DNA of 64,000 nt from Coniochaeta sp. PMI_546 (Eukaryota; Ascomycota; Sordariomycetes; Coniochaetales; Coniochaetaceae). Below the pieces are notes generated by a model. It saw nothing but the letters and a program-made list of their open reading frames with translations. It had not been told where the DNA came from and did no database searches. Made by a program: the position numbers and the translations under genes. Below, piece by piece: positions 25,042 to 36,534 of the stretch; position 1 is the stretch's first letter, and the number at the start of each line of letters is the position of its first letter. The DNA is taken from positions 806,001 through 870,000 of the forward strand of contig MU271150.1 in assembly GCA_021432605.1 (NCBI GenBank), written 5' to 3'.

Positions 25042-25658
25042 CTACACGGTGTTATCGTGGTAATAGAAATCGATGTCCTTCGGCCTCTGTCGGTTGCCCC
25101 TGACAAACTCCTCGTCTCCCGGAGGGCGCTCGTTTTTGTTGTTACCCGTCAACATGCTCTGGATACTCATGCACACGCTCTCGACGTTCTGCACCGGACT
25201 CCAGCCCTGCGTTCCCAGGAGGTCCAGACATATAATGCCATTGGAATATATGTGAGGATGCATGGGGATCGGACGGTCGTCTTTCTTAACAAAGGTCACT
25301 TCTGGGGGTTCTGGCAACATGCCATCAGCTGCCGCCCGTGCGCGTGCAACAGGATATTGAGTTGTGGGTGTATGGGCAAACGTACCGATGGGATATGAGC
25401 TGCCGAATTTGAACTTTAATCGGTAGGTCTGGTCTTGGTAGAGCGGGTTCTTGTCGAGAACTCGGATGTCGAGAAGCCACTCTTCGAAATTGTCGGCCGA
25501 GACCAGGGTGATGCCCGGCGGTAAGCTGCTGTTGATCTAGATGCGCCAGAATCAGTAGCTGAACACATAGGTTCGCGTGGGCGAGGTGGTTGTCACTCAG
25601 CATAGCTCACTTTCTGTAATTCCTTGCCAAGGCGCTTCGACGCGAAATTGGCGACCAT
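25042..25658 (-). CDS. Ubiquitin-conjugating enzyme E2, UBE2W-like
   Basis: Three exons, 25658-25611, 25536-25386 and 25310-25042, giving 155 residues, the normal size for a bare UBC domain. The N-terminal helix (MVANFASKRLGKELQK), the beta-sheet (GITLVSADNFEEWLLDIRVLD, YRLKFKFGSSYPIEPPEVTFV) and the active-site region HPHIYSNGIICLDLL are in order; the Cys in GIICLDL is the thioester site. In most E2s this region begins His-Pro-Asn; here it is His-Pro-His, which is the UBE2W pattern, and WSPVQNVESVCMSIQSML matches UBE2W as well. UBE2W attaches ubiquitin to disordered protein N-termini instead of lysines, so the same chemistry is likely here (inference). Introns have GTGAGC and GTACGT donors. 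Confidence 0.9.
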
Positions 25659-27816
25659 GTTGACGTGTTGGGCGAGAGACCAAAAGTGATAAGAGCCTCA
25701 AGGCTGAGAGATGAATCGAGGCAGGCAGCCGGACCGGGATGTCGGGGACGGCGGGGTCTCGCGATGATCGTTGAATGTGGGGGTGGTTTAGTGTGGGGTT
25801 GGCATGTGTTAAAGAGGTCAGGTCGTAGCTGTGAGGTCTACCAAAGCCATTTGTATCTTGAGTATGGCAGCCTTATAATGCGCGAACTGGGAAGTGAAGT
25901 TTGAAGTCGATGGGTGAAGTTAAGAACCGCTGAGGAAAGCGTTTGCAGGGAGCAAGGTTTACACGTGTAGGAGACTGCAATGCACGTACCTCTCTCTCTA
26001 CATCGGGCGGGTATGGGCCCCCAATCAAGGACTGCCTACCTTAGGTACGTAGTTGAAGTCACTCCGTCAGATTGACGCCAACTGGAAGCGGCCTTGCGAC
26101 AAGCGTTTGTAGCCTGCAGGTAAAGCGGGAAGGAGCTGTATACATACCTTACTGCAGTACCTAAGTGCTGCGTCGATTGGTTACCTCACTTCAACTGGAT
26201 ACACTTACTACTTGCAGACTGGAAGATGAAATAGACGCCGAGAGCTATTCACGACCATTACTGTTCCATGAGGTTTCACAGGGGAAAGGACGTCCCATAG
26301 AATCTCTCAATTCAGATCAGACAAGCCTGCCCGGTAATTCATATGGGCTGTTCGCCCTGTGCGGCGCTTGTTGCTGCTTCCTCCAAGCATGAATCGCAAT
26401 GAGAGTAATCAAGTCTTAGTTACCCTAAAACTTGCCCTAAGCGAGATCTTATGGACATACCGACCTCAACACGCGAAAGAAGAGTATTCAAAGTCAAAGG
26501 AGCGGACTCAGGTCTCCTTTCATCAAGGCCGGTGCTCCAGTCTGCTCTCCTGCACCTGGGGCGATGTGGCAGTGCTCTGACGAAAAGTGGCTCTGTCTGT
26601 GGCTCAAATACCAAAACGAGGATTCAGGGGATGAGAACAGGAAGATGGAGCTCTACCTAATGACTGCTTAGGTGCTGTATTTGGGCTCATTACATATTTC
26701 ATGCTAAATGAATCCAAATTTGAGTGACGTCTCGCTTTTCGCTGCAGGAGTGTTATCTACCTCAAATGGCCTGAAGGACGAGGTACCCCTTTTGGTAGAC
26801 TTACGCATGTTAGTGAATTGATGGCTCTGCCACCTCTTCACTTACCTGTCAACTACCGGTACCTTGCTGTGGTTACCATAGGAGTCATTTAGTAGTCTTG
26901 CCGCCTCGCCGCATTGTAGAGCCCCGTCAGTTCTGCGTACCAGACCAGGGTAACATGGGGAATCCTACAGCAGGTCTACCATAGTAGATGTGTGTACCTA
27001 TCTTGCTATTTCAAGGCAGCCTTCGAAGCTTACTGGTAGCTTTTTAGAGTCGGATACCGAAGTACCCTGTCATCGTGCTTGCCTTTTTATGGTGACGTTG
27101 AGTCGTTGACCCAATTAAAAGCGGGGCAACTTGGTCCCTGACTGCGTGCCCCTCCACCTCGCGCCCCTCCTTCTTGAAGCGAGAGGGCTGAGCTCCAACA
27201 CCCCTCTCACGAGCTTCAGCCCAGCCGCATTTGTTAGGTCGATCACAAGGCTTCTTCCACATATCTCACTTGGTAGTTTGTTGCGCTCTCTCCACCTTTC
27301 GCACAGCCTACTTACCTAAGGGCCTCGCTATCCTGCTCCCTCTCAAACTTAAATTTGGAAGAGCTCACAAATATCAGACACTGGATCTGTTGTGCTGGTG
27401 GAACCTGAACTTGCTTTACAAGAAGCCACTTCGCATCCCAAGCAACGCATCTCCCTCATATCTTCTTTGGCCAATTACCCTTCCCAGGTACTCTTCGTTC
27501 GCCGTCTCCCGTCACTGCGCTCTATCCGTCGCTGGACTGACAACGCTTCTCGTAAGGCTGCTCGTCCGTTCGTACCCTTATCTTATCTGTCCAGCCAGCT
27601 CGGGGCATACTTCCTCGCACTTCCTACCTCCCGTCCTCACCTGTCGGCGCTTGGTCCTCAGCCGCTTCTTCTCTTCTTCCTGATCGCAACAGGGGTCCAT
27701 CCACCCGTGACACCTCCTCCCCGTGTGATATCTCCGCCCTAAGTGCAGGGCAGGACCATCGACTCTATTGTTCCCCTTCGAGTATCTTCTTTGTGTTTCT
27801 CTAACAGCTCGACGAG
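25659..27816. other. Long divergent intergenic region with scattered TACCTAAGG-like motifs
   Basis: This lies upstream of both the E2 gene and the CaM-kinase gene. It contains several short motifs of the type taccttaggtac / gtacctaag / ctaccta (near 26034, 26158, 26655, 26746 and 26845), a pattern found dispersed in many Sordariomycete intergenic regions. The stretch 27231-27742 is pyrimidine-rich with overlapping open frames and is best read as the kinase's promoter and long 5' leader. Confidence 0.4.
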
Positions 27817-29421
<1,605 letters not shown>

Positions 29422-30925
29422 ACAACCGAGGAACAGAGTGCGAATTTAAGCCGTGCAGGAACAAGATGTGGCAGGCCATGTGTTGGACTGGAGGACGGGA
29501 GGAGTGTCAATTTGGATGTGAACGCGAATTGGAAGCCACGGCAGCTCCAGCCAGGGTGCCTGTTGACTTCTCAAGCACAGGATTTGTGCAAATTTTATTT
29601 CTTTCACTTCTCCATCGAGAGAAGATACTGCTGTTTGAAGTAACAGCGATTCAGATAAGTGGGAAACAATTCGGCACGCCCATTATAGGATTTGGCTCTC
29701 GTCGGTATATGGACACATATGGCTGCTGACTTGCCGTGCCATCACCTCCCAATATTGCAGTGCATATGTGCGATGTCACCGTATCGACTACCTTTGTATG
29801 TGCCTCTCTGTGGTTGCTCGTGCGGCTTGCGCCTTGAGACCAGTGTACCATGTAACAAGTCTTCTCCGAAAGTCGACAAAGCTCTCTCATCATTCTCTGG
29901 CACCTCGATCAACGCAACATCGCCGCTGCATAGCGTTACGTCCTATGCAAGTAGACGGCACACACGACTCAAGCAACACACTATGCGGAGAACACGCGCT
30001 ACCACTATCAACAGCGGACGCGCTCAGAGATATATTTATATCGCGCCTAAAGAAGCGTAAATATGACAAACCCCCGGGGCTCCCAACCCTTCGGCACCCT
30101 CAATTCAGTCCAGGTCCTGCAATCTTTGCTTCGCAGATCTCCAGACCTGGCCCACATCCGAGCGAAAAGCCCTCTCTGGCGTGTTTGAGGAGACGCGTTT
30201 GCGGAGACCTGAGGAATCACTCGCAAGGTCTGCCCAGCCTCAACAAAAAATCAATACAAACATCATACTGTATGTACCTGACGTAGTCCAACAGCATTCG
30301 TATCGATGGGGCAACCCATGCGGCCTAAGCCCAGGATACCCTTACGACCACGTTCGCGCAATATTTTCACCGTCTTTGTCACTCGGACACCGGTCCGCCG
30401 ATGAGCTGGGAATACTGCGGACTACGCTTATGGGGGTCAATGACGCACTTGCGGGGGCGGTGGTACGAGGTCTCAGGATCCAGATCTTAGCTGACGGCTA
30501 TGGCTTCAGCTGAAGAGAGGAAACACGAGCGAAGGCAGATCATTATACGTTGGTTTCGTCTTGACGGTAAGTGACGAAGCAGACTATGTACAGATCATAG
30601 AATAACAGTGTCAGAACAACCGCCATGCTTTTAGCCCCATGACACACATACAAGAAGCCGAATCGCTTCGCAAATCCCAGTCCAGTGACTGTCTGGCCAA
30701 CAACCAGGTATGTGTACAGGATACCATCACCTTTGTTCTCGCCGGAACACCATGTCCATCCCAATAATAACAGATTCCTACCCATCCTTCCAAGAACTCC
30801 TAGTAGATATGATACCATCCATATCCCTGTCCCTCATTTGATCAAAACATAAAAGCGTCGTAGCGTACATCATAGTATGCCAGCCGATATAAAAAGTACA
30901 AGTCATCCACATGCAAAGCTCCAGC
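29422..30925. other. Intergenic, convergent 3' ends
   Basis: No gene is supported. Open frames at 29692-30286 overlap in two phases with no splice logic, and a hydrophobic minus-strand frame at 30543-30818 lacks other support. The long gap may include extended 3' UTRs. Confidence 0.45.
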
Positions 30926-32194
30926 CTACGGCTCCAGCTCAGCCAACACCTCCCGCGCAAGCTCCTCGTACCGCCGGCTATCGAACCGCTTCCTCACCCA
31001 CCCGTTCTTCCGCAACCGCTCGATGCGCGCCTGCTTCTCGGCGGCACGTGCATCGGCATTGGCCTTCTCGAAGGTGGGACTCTTGGGACTGGCCGGGCTG
31101 CTCGGTCGGCTGCCCATGTCTGCCGCTAGGACCAGTTGCGCTCCGAGGTTCTGCGAGTGGCTGGCCAGCTGAGAGCGGAGATCCGAGAGCGTCTCGTTGT
31201 ACCGGTGCACGCTGCGCTCGACGCGGAAGAGATCGTCTCCCTCCTCCCTCTCAGGAAGCAGAGGCAGGTCTGTCGCCACGGGAGGGGGCCGCAAGCTGGA
31301 CTTGGGCGGCGGGGGTGGTGCGGGCAGGTCGCGCAAGCTAGCACCGGCTTGGAAGTACTCGTCGTCGAAGCCGAGGGTGGGCGAGTCGGGTCTGATGATG
31401 GGCTCCGGAAATCGAAAGTTGGCGGCCGCCTCCCGTTCCTGTTCCTCGAGTTCCTTGGCACAGAGGGGCAGGGAGAAGGAGACCTTTTTGCCTCTTTTCT
31501 GGGGCAGGCGGCGTGGTGATGACTGCGGTGTGGATAGCTCGTCGAAGGAGTAGATTGATGTCGTGGGTGAGGGAGCGCTGGTTTCTGCCGTCCAGGTGCG
31601 CCCCGAGCTCACGGAGCTGAGGGAGCCGACGGAGTCCGAGGGTGAGTGGAGGCTTGGGGGGGACGAAGAGCTTACGGAGCCTGATCGGGTCTTGATGGCT
31701 ACCGAGTCCTCGGCGGCTCGGATGAGGGACGTTGCGCGGTCGTAGTGGGTTCGTGCTTGTTGTAGGAGAGCGGCTCGGTACGGAGATGTCAGGGGTAGTG
31801 GCCGGGTGCACATCTCCATTGACGCGGCGGCGTAGAAGTGAAGGTAGATGAGGTATGCGGGCTCCACTTGCGATGCATCCTTGAGGTTGTCTAGGATCTC
31901 AGCACACCTTGCCGAGCATGCCCGGTATCTCCTGCTCATGTGCTGTCTCTTGACCTCCGAGATGGCCTTCCTCCATTCTGCCTGTGTGTAAGGAATGACT
32001 GGTAGATTCGCTGGTGGCAGTTGCGAATATCGTTTGGGTAGGTTTGGCCTCGGTGTCTGTACGGTTCCTGTGCTTGCACTACGCAGATGGCTTGGCTGGA
32101 AGCTTGTGCTGGTGCTTGGACTCGTGCGTTTCGCCGGCTCTGAAGGCCTGAGCATCAATGGTATTAAGCCAGGCATGGTTGAGATTGGTGACAA
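30926..32194 (-). CDS. Conserved-type fungal hypothetical protein with RVxF-like (PP1-docking) motif
   Basis: A single exon of 422 residues; a second in-frame ATG seven codons in (at 32176, MPGLIPLMLRPSE) may be the real start. The middle (about 73-155) is a predicted helical domain, EWRKAISEVKRQHMSRRYRACSARC, EPAYLIYLHFYAAASMEM, with a TPR/MIT-like feel, ending in ARTHYDRATSLI. Next come a Ser/Pro-rich linker, KRGKKVSFSLPL at about 237-248, a Pro-rich run and a basic C-terminal helix (NGWVRKRFDSRRYEELAREVLAEL). KKVSF fits the [RK]-x0-1-[VI]-x-F docking motif used by protein phosphatase 1 regulators and sits in a disordered region, as such motifs do. I know of no named family, so a PP1 or signalling role is only inference. 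Confidence 0.8.
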   Translation of the reverse strand: MSPISTMPGLIPLMLRPSEPAKRTSPSTSTSFQPSHLRSASTGTVQTPRPNLPKRYSQLPPANLPVIPYTQAEWRKAISEVKRQHMSRRYRACSARCAEILDNLKDASQVEPAYLIYLHFYAAASMEMCTRPLPLTSPYRAALLQQARTHYDRATSLIRAAEDSVAIKTRSGSVSSSSPPSLHSPSDSVGSLSSVSSGRTWTAETSAPSPTTSIYSFDELSTPQSSPRRLPQKRGKKVSFSLPLCAKELEEQEREAAANFRFPEPIIRPDSPTLGFDDEYFQAGASLRDLPAPPPPPKSSLRPPPVATDLPLLPEREEGDDLFRVERSVHRYNETLSDLRSQLASHSQNLGAQLVLAADMGSRPSSPASPKSPTFEKANADARAAEKQARIERLRKNGWVRKRFDSRRYEELAREVLAELEP

Positions 32195-35100
32195 TCACTG
32201 GTCTAAGTCCACAATGGGAAGAAATTCTGGTGGTATAACCACAGCACGTGGAAGCTCGGTCGTCTCGGAGGTGAACTTTGTCGTGCCAATGTGATACCGC
32301 CTCAAGCGGTGCTCTCCATCAGCATGCACGCTGCCGTTCTCTGCTAGCCGACGATCCCCAAGAGCTGCCTCGCCTGGAACTCGCTAAATCCTGAGGGTGT
32401 TGTCGAGCAGGGACTTCCGAAGCTAGAACGATAGAACTGGCGGCAGACAAGGGCCTTTTTCTTTGTTTGACAGATGCCTTCCAGAAGATACAAAGTACCC
32501 AGACACAACGTTCTGGAACTGAAGACGGAGGTATAAGTGGTCGATATGATCGCCGACGCTGTGACGATGAGGCTGGTCGTGCAGCAACCCGGGAAGCGAA
32601 CTCTGGGTCAGGAGAACTGACAGTATTAAGATATTAGGCTGATAGGTATGTTGACGACAGCAAAGATTCGGATTTGCGAGACAAAACGTCCGCAGGTTGG
32701 TAACTCGAGGATGAAGCCCGGCAATATGATTGGCAAAACACGGGCCGGGTGATGTGAGTATCTTGAGACACAGGAAGCACAGGGAGACACAATGCTGAGC
32801 CGGGAAACGACAACGAGCGTAAATGGCAAGGAATCACAGGGCAGACACCACTGTAGCTGAACCCTGTGGCTAGGTCCTGACGTAGACTGTACAACTGTGT
32901 CAGATAGAAGGCAGGGAGGGTTCTTATTAGAAGAGGGATGCCGAATGAGGGTAAGGAGAGTGTAACAAGGCGGTGTTAGCCTCTTCGGTAAAGACTGGCT
33001 CGAGGGATAGCGATTGACGGCCACGAATCTGCGGCAAGGAGACTCTAGACTAGACAGATCATCCAGGCAATGTTATAAGAGACTTAATAAGAGGGATATA
33101 GATAGCTAGAGTGAGAAAGAGAGAGAGAAACATTGTTTCAGAAAAAGAACATATCCTGAAGGGGAGGAAGGACGGTTTTCTCTATCCTTCTGACCGTCCT
33201 TCTTCCCCTTTCCACTGATCAGTGCAGCTGTGCAGACACGAGTTGAGGCGCATTGTCCACCTTACTAGACCCATCCATATCAGCGTGTTTTTCCCTTTCG
33301 GTCCATGTCCATCGCGCTTCAACACCGCGTACGTGGGCCAAATTTTGCTTTGGCTGCTCGAGAGATCCAATTTTGTCGCGTCAATGCAGTCCGTGAGAGG
33401 TTGCAGAAGGAGAAAGCTGTGGGTTGTGGAGATGGGCCAAAGCCACGTCAAGCAAACTATTGCGCGGTACGTACCGAAATTGAGCTGATGAGGGCCCGAA
33501 CCACTGCAGGGGACGCCAAATCTGACGGGTCTAACTGATAGCCCCCTGCCACGCTTGGGGCGCGCTTGCACAATCCCTGCAGAAGATCGCTCTAGTGAGG
33601 CCGACGGGAGGCGCTTTCGCTGCAAGGAGTCTTCCATCACCATGTGGTCTCGGGAGCTTTGGCTTGATTTCAGAACGCTCAGTTCGTGAAACAACTTCTC
33701 AAGGTGACGCACAGATATTCACACTGCAGTTTGTGAACCCTTCGCCGTCTGCTAGGTCCGAGTCACTGTCACAACGGTACGACCATCTGACGTCCGTGTG
33801 ATACCTGCTGTTCACCGTTGAGGATGTACTTGCACAATCCAAGAAGGTTGTACAGTGCATAAGGTAGCCTTTGTTCGTAGCCAGGCTCCCTCCACGTGCA
33901 ACTTCTCTCTTTTGAGTCAAGCAGAGCCCATTGGATATGGCATTATGGTTGTAGCCGGGAAATAGACTCCCACAATATTTGAACAGTGGCTCGTGCAAAA
34001 CGCCGCAATAACCGTAAGATGGCCGCAATCATAGAACTTCAATGTTTCATGCGGCAACTCCTGGGAGCAGCTTGGTGACAGGCATGGCAATGCAATAGAT
34101 GTACAACTGTACCTGCTACTGGTCACCGCCCCTCCTTATCACAGACCTTATCCCCCACCATATACTACCTTACGGAAGGGACACAGATACGTAGTTTGAA
34201 CGTATAGTCTGTCGAAATCCGGGGCTCAATTGTTGAGCGGCAAGTTGGCCAGTCATTGGATGTTTGTGACGAGCTTCCCCCGCGATCGTCCAGAAATCAT
34301 ATCTATGATGAGTGGTGAGGTGGCCGGTCCAAATCCAACTGCAAAATGTCTATCGTACTCTCGAAGTTTGGACTCATTGAAGAACGATCTGGCCGCAGGA
34401 TTGACGTCGTAGAAATGGTTGTGACTCCATGCTTCATTGAATTGGCTGCCCCCGTCCTTGTGTGATTGCAACGGCACGGATCGCCTCACCAAATCAGCAA
34501 GGGTAAGATCACAGATAGCTCCTTACCTGACCTCTGCCATAGCCATGTGTCGGTTTCGTTGATCCATTCTAGGGGAATCATATCAGGGAGCCTGCGAGCT
34601 CCATACTTGCCAGACGACCAGATATAAACCCCCAATAGCTGCACCCGAGAGGGTGGTCACGCCCCTCTGTAAGACTTGTTGCCACGCAAGTGTAGCACAG
34701 GTGTATGCGTGAGGTAGCCAATGCAGTAAATATTTAGGAAAGAGTGGTGGAAGCCCTCTTTGGCGTTGCTGTTGCTATATCTTGTCAAGCACTCGCGTTG
34801 CCGAGTCCCGGGACTTAGTCCATCGAAGTCCGTGGCCTGTATATTCGATGTCACTGCCCTCATTGCGGACCGGGTAGAGTCTATTTGGCAGCCAGGTCCC
34901 ACATGCGACTTGGTGAAAGTCTCTTTGCTGTGATCAGACAGGTCCTAGCTCAGAGCTAACCCTGCAACATCGGAACTGGACGTGGTAACTGCATCTACAT
35001 GTATCGAGCAGCTGCAATAAGTGCGCTATTCTTGACAGAAAAAGAAAGAAAAGAACATCGCTTGCCTGAAGCTGCATTGCCTAGTGTGCGGGGAGGGGCG

Positions 35101-35429
35101 AGTGTCCCGCGGCAAAGACGAAATGATGGTTCAGGGTGGTGAAATATGTGATGGCGGGATCTCGAGGCTTCCTCAATGATCCATTTTTCATACGTCAACA
35201 CAACACAGGATATCCGGGGACAAGTCTTCAGGGATGACCTTTGCAAATCGAATGCGAACTCTGGGGACAACTGGTGTTCCGTCCCTCGACATGTCCTGGC
35301 GAGGAACATTTTAGTGGCAGGAGAATGAATGGCCTTGTGAAAATCAATTCTCCGGACTTCGAGATATCGACGAGGCATACTATGTAGATAGACGTGCAAC
35401 GCCAAGAAACAGAGACTAAGTTCTAGCTA
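32195..35429. other. Long gene-poor stretch
   Basis: No intact gene is visible. Open frames at 33182-33712 and 34995-35405 (both minus) have no family resemblance and are not joined by plausible splicing. A strong hairpin is listed separately. Confidence 0.45.
33161..33208. repeat. Inverted repeat (hairpin), 16-base arms
   Basis: The arm at 33161-33176 (ggggaggaaggacggt) pairs with 33193-33208 (accgtccttcttcccc) with a single G:T position and a 16-base loop. It lies in a gene-poor stretch, far from any annotated 3' end. It could be a structural remnant of a small element, or a purine/pyrimidine-rich chance fold. Confidence 0.6.
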
Positions 35430-36240
35430 ATAGGCATCGTCCTAATTAAGTCTGGAAAGAGTTGCTTATTCCATTGGCTCAGAAAAATGTTTAATGTACG
35501 CAGTCTGCCTTGAGGTATGCTTAAGTCCAGACGAGCAAACACCCCACAGAAAGTGCGTGCATCGTCCCATGTCAACGTCACCGACTTCCATGTCTCAGGG
35601 GTAAGGTAGTTTCTTTTCCCCATCATTTTCTGCCTCCGTCGAGTCCTTATGATGGTAATTTGGATGCCTATTTTACTGTGGCACGGGTAATTGTTGGCGA
35701 CATCCGCAATGTCTCCAGGAGCTACACTAGGCATTCCAGAGCGCCTCGTTTACCATAGTTGTCGTGGGCCGGATGCCATTCATGCCCCTTCGGGTTTTTT
35801 CGAGTAAACGAAACCGGTCGACATCGGATCCAATCCGACACGCATCAATCACGCTGCCGGTCCGATGGTGAGTCAGACGGGCAGACCCAGAGGCTGAATT
35901 TGATGTTGTCAAGGCCAGTCGCCACGATCTCCCGGGACGGACTCCGGCAGGTAGTATTGCCAGCAAATTAGCGGAGCCCGGAGTGAATGACCACCCCGAG
36001 CTTACCCTGGCGTTATCGAAGGTTTCAATTGGGCGGCCGTGGCGGCGTTGCAGCGAAGATGTGTAGGTCCCCAACTGCCTTGTTGCCGCCTCCTCGGCAT
36101 ACCATACGCTATCTGGTTTGGCGCCGATGTTCTGCAGTCTCATGTTGTCGTTGGTTAGCGAGATCTAAAGCCGCCAAGTGTCCCTTGGGTACATCGAGAC
36201 ACCCGTTTACCTATTTGGTCAAAGGCGCGTACTCCTGTAC
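35430..36240 (-). pseudogene. Probable decayed host gene of unknown family
   Basis: Protein-like segments appear one after another on the minus strand but in different frames. They are NMRLQNIGAKPDSVWYAEEAATRQLGTY near 36143, FTRKNPKGHEWHPAHD near 35790, and NYPCHSKIGIQITIIRTRRR followed by LDLSIPQGRLRTLNIFLSQWNKQLFPDL between 35700 and 35440. The order and spacing look like one protein, but stops and phase changes separate the pieces and good splice sites are missing, so at least two breaks are likely. I do not recognise the family. An unusual multi-intron gene is the alternative. Confidence 0.4.
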
Positions 36241-36534
36241 CAAACACAGGTGACGGCTTGAATTGTGGTGGCCTAATTGACAACCTCAATCTTTTTCTAC
36301 TGTTCTCTGTATCCTCTCTATTTAATATGAAAGCGTGATGGCAGGTTAGCTATATAGCGTTCTTCACGTCTTGAATTCATACGCTCCTTCAACTTCCATT
36401 TATTATCTGTATTCTATACTTTTAAGATCTGACGACTGGGCGCAAAGGAGTCGCCCCCACCCCCGTTCTCCTCGGTGCGGTATCTTGAATTGCTCTGAGA
36501 AGGTCCACCACCATAATCGAAGTTCATCGCTGCA

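Noticed and set aside
27231-27742. Two overlapping plus-strand frames upstream of the CaM kinase
   Set aside because: Pyrimidine-rich leader sequence read in two phases; no protein-like features.
33182-33712. 176-codon minus-strand open frame
   Set aside because: No family resemblance, an unlikely composition and no splice partners.
34995-35405. 136-codon minus-strand open frame next to the decayed gene
   Set aside because: I could not link it to the decayed segments by frame or splice sites, and it has no known domain.
32195-36534. Possible transposon or virus-like remnant in the large gap
   Set aside because: I found no terminal repeats, reverse transcriptase, transposase or capsid-like motif.
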